Assembly (NCBI RefSeq): GCF_002844535.1
Contig: NZ_PJNH01000001.1
Coordinates: 1,084,905-1,148,904, forward strand
Origin: Halalkalibacillus sediminis
GTDB taxonomy: Bacteria; Bacillota; Bacilli; Bacillales; Alkalibacillaceae
Reading direction: 5' to 3'
Length of the DNA stretch: 64,000 bases
Shown: piece after piece, positions 47,929 through 57,297 of the stretch
Numbering within the stretch: position 1 is the first letter of the stretch
Layout of the letters: each line of letters opens with the position of its first letter
Notes under the pieces: model-generated
What the model was told of the DNA's origin: nothing
Seen by the model: the letters and a program-made list of their open reading frames with translations, nothing else
Database searches by the model: none
Program-made: the position numbers and the translations under genes

Positions 47929-49065
47929 TTACCCCATTATATTTTCGTATTTCTTCAAAATTTTATTTATCGCTTTAATGAAAGCGTCAATATCTTCTTC
48001 AGTTTGCTCTATATGCATGCTCACTCTCACTGCAGTCGCTGCTTGATCATCAGTATGACCACAAGCAGCGAGAACATGACTAACATCATTCTTCTTAGAA
48101 GAACATGCAGATTTAGTTGAAATATAAATATTTTCCTCGCCGAGGGCATGAATCAACACTTCTGGTTTGAAGTTCTTCACTGAAAAGTTCAAAATGTGCG
48201 GTGCACCTTTTTCAGGTGAGAGAATTGTAATCGATTCATGAAGTTCAAGCTCATTTATCAATCGTTTTCTGAGCTCATTTATTCGATTAACCTGACTCAT
48301 TTTCTCCAAAGCCTGTCTCATTGCTTTAGCTAACGAAACCGCACCAGCCAAATTTTCAGTTCCTGGTCTAACTTGTCCCTCTTGAGAACCACCATGAAAC
48401 AATGAATGTAATTTCACGGGAGACTTTTTAACTAAACATCCTGTCCCCCTCAGTCCATGTATTTTATGACCCGAAATAGTTATCAAGTCTAGACCTTCAT
48501 GTTGGTAATTCAGTTTCACTTTTCCGAATCCTTGGACGTGATCAGTATGAAAGAAAGTTTTAGGATAATTTTTCAATAATTCCGCAATATCCTCTATCGG
48601 CTGAATCGTGCCGATTTCATTGTTCACGTGCATAATTGTCACTAAAATAGTGTCTTCCCTTAGAGCTTCTTTCAGCTCATTTAACGATATCTTCCCCTGA
48701 TGATCAACTTTTAAGTAAGTCACTTCGAATCCATCACTTTCCAAGTATCTGCAAGCTTCCAATACCGAAGGATGCTCCACCTGGCTCGTGATAATGTGAT
48801 TACCACGTTGTTTGTGTTCACGGGCAATTCCTTTTATAGCTAAGTTATTACTCTCAGTTCCACCTGAAGTGAAAACAATTTCATTCTCTTTTATTTCTAA
48901 TAATGAAGCAACTTGCTTTTTTGCTTCTAATAATAGTTGCTCAGATTTGCCGCCCAACTGGTGAATTGAAGAAGGGTTAGCATAGAAATCAGTTGCTACT
49001 CTACTGAATGTGGACAATACATCTTCGGATGGTTTCGTCGTTGCACTATTATCCAGATAGATCAT
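47929..49065 (-). CDS. Cysteine desulfurase, NifS/IscS family (NifZ-like)
   Basis: PLP enzyme that moves sulfur from cysteine to an active-site Cys and then to ThiI. The 378 residues start MIYLDNSATTKPS. The PLP Lys is in ISGHKIHG, and the acceptor Cys in the loop STKSACSSKK. Its place before thiI corresponds to B. subtilis nifZ. ATG 49065 lies nine bases after AAGGAG; the earlier ATG 49074 touches the SD and cannot be used. braB, which I recall between this gene and ezrA in B. subtilis, is absent. Confidence 0.95.
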   Translation of the reverse strand: MIYLDNSATTKPSEDVLSTFSRVATDFYANPSSIHQLGGKSEQLLLEAKKQVASLLEIKENEIVFTSGGTESNNLAIKGIAREHKQRGNHIITSQVEHPSVLEACRYLESDGFEVTYLKVDHQGKISLNELKEALREDTILVTIMHVNNEIGTIQPIEDIAELLKNYPKTFFHTDHVQGFGKVKLNYQHEGLDLITISGHKIHGLRGTGCLVKKSPVKLHSLFHGGSQEGQVRPGTENLAGAVSLAKAMRQALEKMSQVNRINELRKRLINELELHESITILSPEKGAPHILNFSVKNFKPEVLIHALGEENIYISTKSACSSKKNDVSHVLAACGHTDDQAATAVRVSMHIEQTEEDIDAFIKAINKILKKYENIMG

Positions 49066-49175
49066 TCCATCCATCTCCTTTAAGTCTCTTTCTTTCCAAC
49101 GATTTATAATATCACACCATGGAACATTGTTGCAATTTCCCTATTTAATCATTGCAAAGCTTTAACATGAACAAA

Positions 49176-49211
49176 AAGTAAAAACTACCCAATTGTATTA
49201 TTGGGTAGTTT
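49176..49211 (-). terminator. Terminator overlapping the end of the 115-residue ORF
   Basis: AAACTACCCAAT/ATTGGGTAGTTT, 12-pair perfect stem with a short loop. The 5' arm is the last four codons of the ORF (stop 49198-49200), and the T-rich tail is TTTACTTTTTG. Confidence 0.75.
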
Positions 49212-49545
49212 CTTCATTGATTTCGTCAGTTAAGTCCAGCCAATCCAACAGTTCATCAATAGATACGCCTTCCTGTTGGGGAAATTGACTCTCTAACCCG
49301 TTAGATAAAGAAGCAGACTCGCTTTTCTCCATTGTTGGTGCGTTCTTCTCTTCATCAATTTTCTCTCGTTCTTCGATGATACTGTAGAAATCTGTCGATT
49401 GCTTGTCTATTATGGCTATTTCCTCGGAAATATTATGTGGGTTCGCTACCAACGGGGAACTACTGTCTTGAAAAAATAAAAGTATAACAAAGGTCCAAGT
49501 AAGTACGAAAAGCACCGTACTAGCCCCAACGATTACTCTCTCCAT
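49198..49545 (-). CDS. Membrane-anchored acidic protein, unknown
   Basis: A 115-residue protein not recognised. It has one N-terminal membrane segment (about 7-27) without a Cys lipobox, then a disordered-looking acidic and polar region (EEREKIDEEKNAP, LDWLDLTDEINEE). It follows ezrA by 17 bases and is probably co-transcribed with it, which suggests envelope or division context. A terminator stem begins within its last codons. SD: GGGAGAG about ten bases before the ATG. Confidence 0.75.
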   Translation of the reverse strand: MERVIVGASTVLFVLTWTFVILLFFQDSSSPLVANPHNISEEIAIIDKQSTDFYSIIEEREKIDEEKNAPTMEKSESASLSNGLESQFPQQEGVSIDELLDWLDLTDEINEETTQ

Positions 49546-49562
49546 TTTTAATTCTCTCCCTA

Positions 49563-51257
49563 CTAGGATACAGAAGTCTCAGTGACTTTTTCTATTCTTT
49601 CTAGGGCCCCTGGTTCAATTTCCTCTAAAGTATTTCCGGCCTTTTCTAGAGCAGTTTCATACTCATAATTCCTAAAATGAGTCTCAGCTTCAGAAATGTT
49701 CGCTGCAAGTACTGGATACTTACTTCTATATCGATTCGCATATTGAATCACACGTTCAGCCAAATAGGCTTGTTCTATAAGGAATTTTGTTTGTTCAACT
49801 GCATGATTTACACATTTCTCAGCCTTTGTTAAATTCATTTCAACCTGCTCCATATCTAACGGCTGATCTTCTAATGAGTCATAAGTCTGCCCGATCAACG
49901 ACCTTGCTTGTTCAACGAGGTCTAAAATATAACTAGGGATACCTGGCAGGTTACTTTTCTGCAATTGCTGTCTTACATTAGCGATTTTCTGCTTCAAATT
50001 GTCAATGCGTTCTCTAGCATCAAGTTCATCTTTTCGCAGATTGTGTAAGTAATAGTCAAGCTTTTCTTGAGGCTCACGCCATGCCTCAAAATCAATCAAC
50101 CATTGCTCAAGGTCTATCCTGATCTCAGAGAATGGCTGATCTCCATTTTCCACCATTTCTCTAATTCTCATCGCTTCTTTATTCAGCTTCTCTATTGTCT
50201 TTTCCAACTGATACTGCTGATCGTAGCGATCATCTGTCAAATGATAATTTTCTTTCACGGCAATGATATTATCTTTCGTTTCAGAGAAAGTCTCTCGAGC
50301 TTCTTCCATTTGTTCATCAACTTTTTCCAAACGTTGAACAACAAACTTTTTATCCAAAGCTTCATTTTCTAATTGGTCATAAATTTCCACTATCCGAGCT
50401 TTCATCTGTTCGATTTTTTCTTCCACACCATCATCGAAACCTTTATCCAACTGATCAATCAGTAAATGTAACGTCTCATGATGAGTATGTATTTCTTTTT
50501 CAATGCCTAAATGTTGGACTCGATACCCTTCTTCTCTCATATCGCGGACTCCATTTTGCAGATGATCTAAATCTTCTGGCATTGAGTGTTTACACAGACG
50601 ATATAAATGTGGAAATACATCAACTTTCCGTTCTAATTCATCTAGTCTTGCTTTCAGACTATTCACCAATTCATATGCATCAGTGTAATTACCAGAAGCA
50701 GCTACTTCTTCATAACGACTCATTTCTTGTTCAATTTCATCAAGTTCTACTTCGAATACAACTTCTGCTTTACCAAGTTGATACCCATTTTGTAAAACCT
50801 TCTTTCTCACTTCACGAATTCGAGGATCCAATTTTTTAGCTTCTTCTCTACTGTCTTGCTCTGAGTGAAGCAAACGGTCTACCTCTTGGTAAATTTCATC
50901 AATTGTATGTTCAACTTCATTCAATTTTTCATCCACGTGCTTTAACGTACGGGATGCTCTACCGAAACGATACTTTTCAGCTGATTCCTCAGCGTCTAAA
51001 AGTTCTTCTTCAACATTCGCGAACACTTTTTGATTGATATCGTCCCATTCGCTTCTCCAAGTTTCAAAAAGCTCTTCAGTTTCACCAGTTAAATTCAACC
51101 CTCGAACTTTTCCTAATTCATCGGCAACACGTCTGTTCATTAAAAGGACTTTTTTCTCTTCTAGTTCGTCTACTCGTTGATACACCCTTTTGCGCATAAA
51201 AACTCCAGTTAATATAAATAAAACAATTACTATGAAAATTCCGAGTATATATTCCAT
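49563..51257 (-). CDS. ezrA: Septation ring formation regulator EzrA
   Basis: Membrane-anchored negative regulator of FtsZ ring assembly, also recruiting PBP1. The 564-residue protein has one N-terminal membrane segment (about 3-22) and then almost continuous coiled-coil, spectrin-like repeats. The C-terminal region with the conserved YANRYRSKYP patch corresponds to the QNR patch area. GGGGGC before ATG 51257 and the length support this start over 51281. Confidence 0.95.
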   Translation of the reverse strand: MEYILGIFIVIVLFILTGVFMRKRVYQRVDELEEKKVLLMNRRVADELGKVRGLNLTGETEELFETWRSEWDDINQKVFANVEEELLDAEESAEKYRFGRASRTLKHVDEKLNEVEHTIDEIYQEVDRLLHSEQDSREEAKKLDPRIREVRKKVLQNGYQLGKAEVVFEVELDEIEQEMSRYEEVAASGNYTDAYELVNSLKARLDELERKVDVFPHLYRLCKHSMPEDLDHLQNGVRDMREEGYRVQHLGIEKEIHTHHETLHLLIDQLDKGFDDGVEEKIEQMKARIVEIYDQLENEALDKKFVVQRLEKVDEQMEEARETFSETKDNIIAVKENYHLTDDRYDQQYQLEKTIEKLNKEAMRIREMVENGDQPFSEIRIDLEQWLIDFEAWREPQEKLDYYLHNLRKDELDARERIDNLKQKIANVRQQLQKSNLPGIPSYILDLVEQARSLIGQTYDSLEDQPLDMEQVEMNLTKAEKCVNHAVEQTKFLIEQAYLAERVIQYANRYRSKYPVLAANISEAETHFRNYEYETALEKAGNTLEEIEPGALERIEKVTETSVS

Positions 51258-51395
51258 CAAAAGCCCCCTTACAATACACAACTATTGACTTAAATCCATT
51301 TCCCTTTATGATAGCATGTTTTGACAAAATATTGCTAAATATTTTGTGTTTTTACATGAAAAAGTTGATATTTCGCGAAAAAACACGAATAAAAC

Positions 51396-51992
51396 TTAAG
51401 TACTTGCCGGAAACCACTTTCTCAACGTATTGATATAAGTCCTGATGAAGAGTCTTCCACTTTGATCCCAGTTATAGTGGTTTTGCCAATCGTTGGCGTA
51501 AGTAAAGGGACCATTCAACACGCTTTTCAATTGAATATAGAACGTTTCCTGCTCGATTTCATTAAGTCCGTAACTTTTCACCATTTTCTCGACCGCCTCA
51601 TCAAAATAATATTTCTCTTTTGCTAAGTAAGTCGAAGACATTTCACGTATGAAAGTATTATCAAGAGACAACTCTCTTTGAATAAAACAAGTAAATTGAA
51701 ACTGATCATATTTATAATGTATAATTTCTTCAATTAGATTAAAGAATTGATTGGAGTCATCGATTGAGTTCTCGACTGATAATTGCTCTAGTAATTCCAA
51801 ATATTGTTCGAAATAATCAACGGTCATTTTTTCAAGCAAACCTTGCTTATTTTTAAAATAATAGCTGATCAATGAGACATTCACTTTAGCCCGATCGGTT
51901 ATCGCTCTGATTGATGTCCCTTTGAAGCCGTTATAATAAAAGAGTTCGGCAGCCGATGACATGATTTTTTCTTTTGAATTTTTTTCTGACAC
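51396..51992 (-). CDS. refZ: TetR-family division regulator RefZ
   Basis: A TetR-fold protein which in B. subtilis binds motifs around the origin and adjusts FtsZ placement during sporulation. The 198-residue protein has the N-terminal HTH (about 8-52, IRAITDRAKVNVSLISYYF) and a helical C-terminal domain. It is identified by sequence character and by its position between ezrA and ytsP. GTG 51992 with AGAGGGTGA upstream. Divergent from ytsP, 101 bases between starts. Confidence 0.87.
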   Translation of the reverse strand: MSEKNSKEKIMSSAAELFYYNGFKGTSIRAITDRAKVNVSLISYYFKNKQGLLEKMTVDYFEQYLELLEQLSVENSIDDSNQFFNLIEEIIHYKYDQFQFTCFIQRELSLDNTFIREMSSTYLAKEKYYFDEAVEKMVKSYGLNEIEQETFYIQLKSVLNGPFTYANDWQNHYNWDQSGRLFIRTYINTLRKWFPAST

Positions 51993-52093
51993 GTAATCAC
52001 CCTCTTATCATCTAGAATTCGATGATTCTATACAAAATACCTTCTAATTTATTCTACTACATAATAAGTTTTTTCAAAGGAGATGAAGGCACA

Positions 52094-52573
52094 ATGTTTG
52101 AAAGTATACAATATCCTGGCACAAAAGAAGAGAATTATCAATTATTGAGTAAACAGTTAGATAGTTTGTTAGAAGGTGAGCCCGACACTACCGCAAACCT
52201 TTCCAACGCAAGTGCACTACTTAATCAATTTTTAGAACAAGTGAATTGGGTTGGGTTCTATTTAATGAAAGATGGTGAACTTGTCCTTGGACCTTTCCAA
52301 GGCCTTCCAGCATGTGTACGGATTGCTGATGGAAAAGGAGTTTGCGGAACGGCTACAAGTGAAAAGAAGACGATGCTAGTCGATGATGTGCATCAATTCC
52401 CCGGCCATATCGCCTGCGATGCTCAGAGTCAATCTGAAATCGTCGTTCCTATCATTAAGGATGGGAATGTATATGGTGTTCTTGATATTGATAGTCCAAT
52501 CAAAAGCCGTTTTGATGAAAACGATCAAAAAGGGTTAGAAGCATTTGTAGATGTATTGAAAAAACATATATAA
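52094..52573 (+). CDS. ytsP: Free methionine-(R)-sulfoxide reductase, GAF type (YtsP)
   Basis: A 159-residue GAF-domain protein of the fRMsr family, reducing free methionine-R-sulfoxide. The active-site cysteines are visible in PACVRIADGKGVCGTA and FPGHIACDAQSQSEIVVP, and GVLDIDSP closes the domain. ATG 52094 follows AAGGAG by a rather long gap of about 12 bases; the longer frame from 52022 has no SD and an improbable N-terminus. It lies just before the rpsD promoter. Confidence 0.92.
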   Translation: MFESIQYPGTKEENYQLLSKQLDSLLEGEPDTTANLSNASALLNQFLEQVNWVGFYLMKDGELVLGPFQGLPACVRIADGKGVCGTATSEKKTMLVDDVHQFPGHIACDAQSQSEIVVPIIKDGNVYGVLDIDSPIKSRFDENDQKGLEAFVDVLKKHI

Positions 52574-52588
52574 ATCTACTGATATGTA

Positions 52589-52617
52589 TTGACGAAAAGA
52601 CGAATATTTTATATACT
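52589..52617 (+). promoter_or_regulatory. rpsD promoter
   Basis: TTGACG (52589-52594), 17-base spacer, TATACT (52612-52617); a close match to sigmaA consensus about 185 bases before rpsD. Confidence 0.75.
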
Positions 52618-52623
52618 ATTCGT

Positions 52624-52802
52624 TGTGTAAAATAAATGGCAGCCTTCGTGAACTTACTATGTCATATTTTGTTCCTCTTCAATGAGGTGTATCGCGTAAC
52701 TCTCTGCTGCTGGAGCGAAGATACATGAAAGCAAAATCAGCATGGTACGGGACACACGGTATTTTATTTTATACAAAATAAAATATAAAGGAGGAGAAGC
52801 TA
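52624..52802 (+). promoter_or_regulatory. rpsD leader, candidate S4 autoregulatory RNA
   Basis: About 180 nt of untranslated leader. Visible stems include TGTATC (52688-52693) with GATACA (52720-52725), and a CTTCG segment upstream able to pair with CGAAG inside that region, giving a pseudoknot-like arrangement. In B. subtilis S4 represses its own gene through a structured leader; equivalence is inferred from position and length. Confidence 0.55.
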
Positions 52803-53405
52803 GTGGCACGTTTCACAGGTTCTCTATGGAAAAAATCTAGACGCTATGGTATTTCTCTAACTGGTACAGGAAAAGAGTTAGAAAAACGCCCTTACGCACC
52901 GGGTCAACATGGTCCAACACAGCGTAAAAAGCTTTCTGAATATGGTATTCAGTTGCAAGAAAAACAAAAACTTCGTTTCATGTTTGGATTGACTGAACGT
53001 CAATTCCGTCGCATGTTCGACGATGCAGGTAATATGAAAGGTGTTCATGGTGAAAACTTCATGATCTTACTTGAATCTCGCCTAGACAACCTTGTTTACC
53101 GCGCAGGTCTTGCTCGCACTCGTCGTCAAGCTCGCCAATTAGTTGGTCATGGTCACGTAACTGTAGATGGTGGTCGCGTAGACATCCCATCTTACCGCGT
53201 GAAGCCTGGTCAAGTAATCGGTATCCGTGAAAAATCACAAAATCTTGACATCGTTGCAGAGGCAATCGAAGTCAACAACTTCGTTCCAGAATACTTAACA
53301 TTCGACGAAGACAAAAAAGAAGCAACTTATAACCGCTTCCCTGAACGTTCTGAATTACCTTCAGAAATCAACGAAGCGCTTATCGTTGAGTTCTACTCAA
53401 GATAA
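52803..53405 (+). CDS. rpsD: 30S ribosomal protein S4
   Basis: Primary binding protein of 16S rRNA, nucleating 30S assembly. The 200-residue protein has the N-terminal S4 domain without zinc cysteines and the RNA-binding S4 fold ([22 protein letters not shown], split here as SRLDNLVYR and [14 protein letters not shown]). GTG start at 52803 with AAAGGAGGAG upstream. Monocistronic between a promoter with long leader and a strong terminator. Confidence 0.98.
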   Translation: MARFTGSLWKKSRRYGISLTGTGKELEKRPYAPGQHGPTQRKKLSEYGIQLQEKQKLRFMFGLTERQFRRMFDDAGNMKGVHGENFMILLESRLDNLVYRAGLARTRRQARQLVGHGHVTVDGGRVDIPSYRVKPGQVIGIREKSQNLDIVAEAIEVNNFVPEYLTFDEDKKEATYNRFPERSELPSEINEALIVEFYSR

Positions 53406-53417
53406 TATACTTGTACG

Positions 53418-53450
53418 AAATCCCACAACATTTGGTTGTGGGATTTTTTT
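53418..53450 (+). terminator. rpsD terminator
   Basis: AAATCCCACAAC-ATTTG-GTTGTGGGATTTTTTT, 13 bases after the stop. Confidence 0.95.
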
Positions 53451-53568
53451 GCTTTCTAAGAATTAAAATTCATTCCAACGGGTAAAGTTGTTAGTAGGAT
53501 CAATGGATGTAGTCATTACTTTGGTGATTTACTGTTCTCCCAAACTTTAAATAATTGTGCAAATTTTT

Positions 53569-53596
53569 TTGCAACCAAGAATCATTGTGTTATATT
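53569..53596 (+). promoter_or_regulatory. Probable promoter of the peroxiredoxin gene
   Basis: TTGCAA (53569-53574), 16-base spacer, TATATT (53591-53596), 60 bases before the start codon. No clear PerR box was seen. Confidence 0.45.
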
Positions 53597-53655
53597 GGGC
53601 ATATAGTAAATCATACTAAACTTATAGGAATTATTAGTTAAGGAGGAGTTTATTC

Positions 53656-54315
53656 ATGTCAGAAGAAAATCAACAACATGTAAGCATGCCTCGTATCGGA
53701 GATCCGGCTCCAAAGTTTGAGGTCAATACGACACACGGGCCAATTCGATTAGAAGATTATAAAGGGAAATGGTTGGTGCTTTTCTCACACCCTGCTGACT
53801 TTACACCTGTATGCACGACGGAGTTTGTTGAATTCCAACGAATTTATCCTGAGTTGAAGGAATTGAATACTGAATTATTAGGCTTAAGTATAGACAGCGT
53901 GCAATCTCATATCGCATGGGTAAGAAATATTGAAGAAAAACTGAACGTACAAGTAGAATTCCCTGTTATTGCGGATTTGAATAAAGACGTGGCTTCCAAG
54001 TACGGTATGATCCACCCCGAAGAAAATACGACAGAGACCAATCGTGCAGTGTTTGTCATCGATGATAAGGGGATTATCAAATCCATCATTTATTATCCAT
54101 TGACAACTGGACGAAACATGGATGAAATTGTTCGTTTGGTTAAAGCGCTACAGACTACAGTAAAACATCAAGTTTCTACACCAGCCAATTGGCAGCCAGG
54201 TGATAAGGTCATCGTGCCGCCACCTGCTTCTAAACAACAAGCAGAAGAACGTGCAAATGATCCGAACCTTGAAGTTGTTGATTGGTATCTAGCTAAAAAG
54301 TCACTAGACGAATAA
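53656..54315 (+). CDS. 1-Cys peroxiredoxin (Prx6 group)
   Basis: A thiol peroxidase of 219 residues. The peroxidatic motif is HPADFTPVCTTE (Cys at about 53), and no other cysteine occurs in the whole protein. With the extended C-terminal domain typical of Prx6 proteins, this marks it as a 1-Cys enzyme that needs an external thiol. AAGGAGGAG precedes the ATG. Monocistronic; lies between rpsD and a UPF0182 gene, where tyrS would be expected by comparison with B. subtilis. Confidence 0.95.
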   Translation: MSEENQQHVSMPRIGDPAPKFEVNTTHGPIRLEDYKGKWLVLFSHPADFTPVCTTEFVEFQRIYPELKELNTELLGLSIDSVQSHIAWVRNIEEKLNVQVEFPVIADLNKDVASKYGMIHPEENTTETNRAVFVIDDKGIIKSIIYYPLTTGRNMDEIVRLVKALQTTVKHQVSTPANWQPGDKVIVPPPASKQQAEERANDPNLEVVDWYLAKKSLDE

Positions 54316-54337
54316 TATTTTTTCAAAAAGCTACTTT

Positions 54338-54378
54338 CCCTATGAAGGATTTGATACAATCTTTCATAGGGCTTTTTT
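54338..54378 (+). terminator. Terminator after the peroxiredoxin gene
   Basis: CCCTATGAA... arms closed by TTCATAGGG followed by CTTTTTTAT, about 25 bases after the stop. Confidence 0.85.
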
Positions 54379-54436
54379 ATGAAACCAATTCGCCTTTCAT
54401 ACGTATTTATAGTAAGAATTCTTTAGGGGGAGAGAT

Positions 54437-57247
54437 ATGGACAACGGAGAAGAATTTTTCAAGAAAATGAATGAGAAACAACAACAAGGTATGAGAAGTA
54501 TCACCAAATGGGCAAAGAGAATCTTTCTTATCATGTTACCTATCATATTATTAGGTGGACTAAGCTTCAGTTGGATCACTGATTACATATGGATGGATTC
54601 GTTAGGATTTGAAAATGTCTATACAACGATCTTGACGAGTAAAGTGCTCTTAGGTGCCGTAGGCTTTCTATTATTCTTAGGTGTGTCATATTTCACACTG
54701 AAATGGATTCATAGATCTTATGTTACTTTCTTAGATCAAAGCATGCTACCAGACCTTATACTTAACAAAAAAACTAGTAGGTCAGCCATTTTGATAATTT
54801 CAATTATCCTCGGGCTTATTGGAATGCCCTTGGTACAAGCTTTGGGTTGGGAGCCTGCTCTAAAGGTTATCAACTTCGAACCTTTCAATGAGGTAGACCC
54901 GTATTTCGGAATGGATATTTCGTTTTATTTGTATGTCCTTCCTTTCTTACAATTTGTCATCAACTTATTTATGAGTATTAGCATATTTGCATTAATCGGT
55001 GTTATAACCGCTTATTCAGTCTTCGGTATGTATAAAAAGAGCCGCCTTGCTCAAACCCATATCGTTATCACGGTCGGTTTCATCGGTTTACTACTAGCCG
55101 GTCATCACTTACTACAACCGTATGAAACGTTGTTGACCAATCAAGTTAGTGTTGTTCAAAACAGTGTAGTGCATGGATTAAGTTATACAGATGATTTGAT
55201 CAACATTCCAAAGGCTTATGTTCTAGCTGCAGCCGCAATCATCGCAACGATATGGATGATCATTGCTTTGAGTCGAGGTCGATTGATCGGTATGATTATT
55301 CCTGTCGCTGCTTATGTGTTAATTGTTTTACTCGGCCAAGGTGCATCTATGGTTGTGCAACAATTTGTTGTATCACCAAATGAATTTTCACAAGAAAGCC
55401 CTTATCTAGAAAACAATATTGACCTGACTCGTCAGGCCTATGGATTGAACGATATTACCGTTAATGATCACCCTGGTAACTACACGTTGGATGAAGAAAT
55501 GATCGAACGAAACGAGGGTACAATCAGTAATGTGAGAATCAATGATGCTCGTCCTTTGCTAGATGTATATAACCAGCGAGAAACTTTCCGTCAGTACTAT
55601 GAGTACAATGACATCGACGTCGACCGCTATGTTATTGATGGTGAATATCAGCAAGTGTTCACAGGGGCACGTGAATTGAACACGTCCGGTTTACCTGATC
55701 AAGCAAAGACTTGGGTGAATGAAAACTTAAGATACACCCATGGTTACGGCATTACGATGAGTCATGCTAACCAAATAACTAATCAAGGACTACCTGAACA
55801 TTTAGTCAATAACATACCACCTGAAGGTGAACTGAATGTGGAACGTCCGCAGATTTATTTTGGCGAAGAAACGAACAAAAATGTGATTGTGAATGCTGAG
55901 TCGGATGAGTTTGACTATCCAGCTGGTGAGGTGAACGAATCTACAAGGTTCTCAGCGGAGTCAGGGATTGAGTTAGGAGGCCTGAACCGCCTATTGTTCG
56001 CAATTAAAGAAGGATCGTTCCGGATGTTCGTATCTGATCAGCTATCTTCTGAGAGTCAGTTTCTTGAAACAAGAGATATTATGGAGCGAGTAAATAGAAT
56101 TGCACCTTTCTTTGATTACGATCAAGACCCTTATATTGTGGTAAGGGATGATGGTTCACTTGCTTGGATCATAGATGCATACTTAACTGCTGAGAATTAT
56201 CCGTACTCAGAGAATTATGAGGGCGACAATAACTTTATCAGAAATTCTGTGAAGGTTGTCGTTGATGCTTATACAGGTGAAGTTGACTACTATGTTGTAG
56301 ATGAGGAAGATCCTCTGTTGAAAACATATGCTAATATATTCCCTGATTTATTCTCATATGGTGTTCCAGAAGATATCCAAGCACATTTCAGGTATCCCGA
56401 AATGCTGTTCAAAATTCAGGCAGATATGTATGGAACTTACCATATGTCAAATTTAGAAGTTTTCTATAACCGTGAAGATGCTTGGGAATTCCCTACTGAG
56501 AAATATTTTGATACAGACATTACAATGGAACCTTATTATATAACGATGCAACTTCAAGAAGAGGATACTGAAGAATTTGTTCTCATGCTCCCATATACAC
56601 CGAAGAATAGACAAAACATGATTGCATGGATGGGTGTACGTAATGATGGAGAAAATTATGGTGAACTGATGGTACATCGATTCCCTAAACAAAGAAATAT
56701 TTATGGACCACAACAAATTGAGAACAGAATCAATCAAGACAGCACGATATCCCAACAACTCAATTTATGGTCTCAAGGTGGTTCTTCAGTTATTCGAGGA
56801 AACTTGATAGTGCTCCCAATCGAAGATACCGTTATGTATGTCGAACCGATCTATATCGAATCGTCTAATGCAACCTCACTACCAGAGGTTAAACAAATTG
56901 TCATTGCATACGGTGATTACATCGTAATGGAAGAAACATTCGACCGTGCATTGAACCGTATTCTTCAACTGATTGAAGCAAATGGTGAAGTCGATTTTTC
57001 TGAAGAGGATTTAGAAGATATTGAAGATCCGGCTCTTGGGGCTGAACAAAAATTACAAGACATCGCTGAACTATTCGAGAACTACCAAGAGGAACTGTCT
57101 AATGGTAACTGGACTGAAGCTGCTGAAATTTTAGTTGAATTAGAAAATGAATTAGCAGATGAAATGCCAGATGAATTAGAAGAAGAACTTGGTGAAGAAC
57201 TTGAAGGTGATCTAGAGGAATCTAGCGAAGAAAATTCAGAAGAATAA
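54437..57247 (+). CDS. UPF0182 family large membrane protein
   Basis: A 936-residue protein of the UPF0182/COG1615 family. About seven hydrophobic segments occupy residues 28-320 (FLIMLPIILLGGLSFSW first), followed by a large extracytoplasmic domain (about 325-850) with family motifs such as NDARPLLDVYNQRETFRQYY (split here as ARPLLDVYNQ) and YTHGYGITMSHAN. The C-terminal 90 residues are extremely acidic, ending in Glu/Asp/Ser runs. Function unknown. GGGGGAGAG precedes the ATG. Confidence 0.92.
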   Translation: MDNGEEFFKKMNEKQQQGMRSITKWAKRIFLIMLPIILLGGLSFSWITDYIWMDSLGFENVYTTILTSKVLLGAVGFLLFLGVSYFTLKWIHRSYVTFLDQSMLPDLILNKKTSRSAILIISIILGLIGMPLVQALGWEPALKVINFEPFNEVDPYFGMDISFYLYVLPFLQFVINLFMSISIFALIGVITAYSVFGMYKKSRLAQTHIVITVGFIGLLLAGHHLLQPYETLLTNQVSVVQNSVVHGLSYTDDLINIPKAYVLAAAAIIATIWMIIALSRGRLIGMIIPVAAYVLIVLLGQGASMVVQQFVVSPNEFSQESPYLENNIDLTRQAYGLNDITVNDHPGNYTLDEEMIERNEGTISNVRINDARPLLDVYNQRETFRQYYEYNDIDVDRYVIDGEYQQVFTGARELNTSGLPDQAKTWVNENLRYTHGYGITMSHANQITNQGLPEHLVNNIPPEGELNVERPQIYFGEETNKNVIVNAESDEFDYPAGEVNESTRFSAESGIELGGLNRLLFAIKEGSFRMFVSDQLSSESQFLETRDIMERVNRIAPFFDYDQDPYIVVRDDGSLAWIIDAYLTAENYPYSENYEGDNNFIRNSVKVVVDAYTGEVDYYVVDEEDPLLKTYANIFPDLFSYGVPEDIQAHFRYPEMLFKIQADMYGTYHMSNLEVFYNREDAWEFPTEKYFDTDITMEPYYITMQLQEEDTEEFVLMLPYTPKNRQNMIAWMGVRNDGENYGELMVHRFPKQRNIYGPQQIENRINQDSTISQQLNLWSQGGSSVIRGNLIVLPIEDTVMYVEPIYIESSNATSLPEVKQIVIAYGDYIVMEETFDRALNRILQLIEANGEVDFSEEDLEDIEDPALGAEQKLQDIAELFENYQEELSNGNWTEAAEILVELENELADEMPDELEEELGEELEGDLEESSEENSEE

Positions 57248-57252
57248 AATGA

Positions 57253-57291
57253 AGGCCTAGTCACATTGAAGTGACTAGGCCTCTTTTATTT
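57253..57291 (+). terminator. Terminator between UPF0182 and ABC genes
   Basis: AGGCCTAGTCAC-ATTGAA-GTGACTAGGCCT followed by CTTTTATTT on the plus strand; it also sits directly 3' of the minus-strand permease and can serve both. Confidence 0.85.
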
Positions 57292-57297
57292 CCTATG

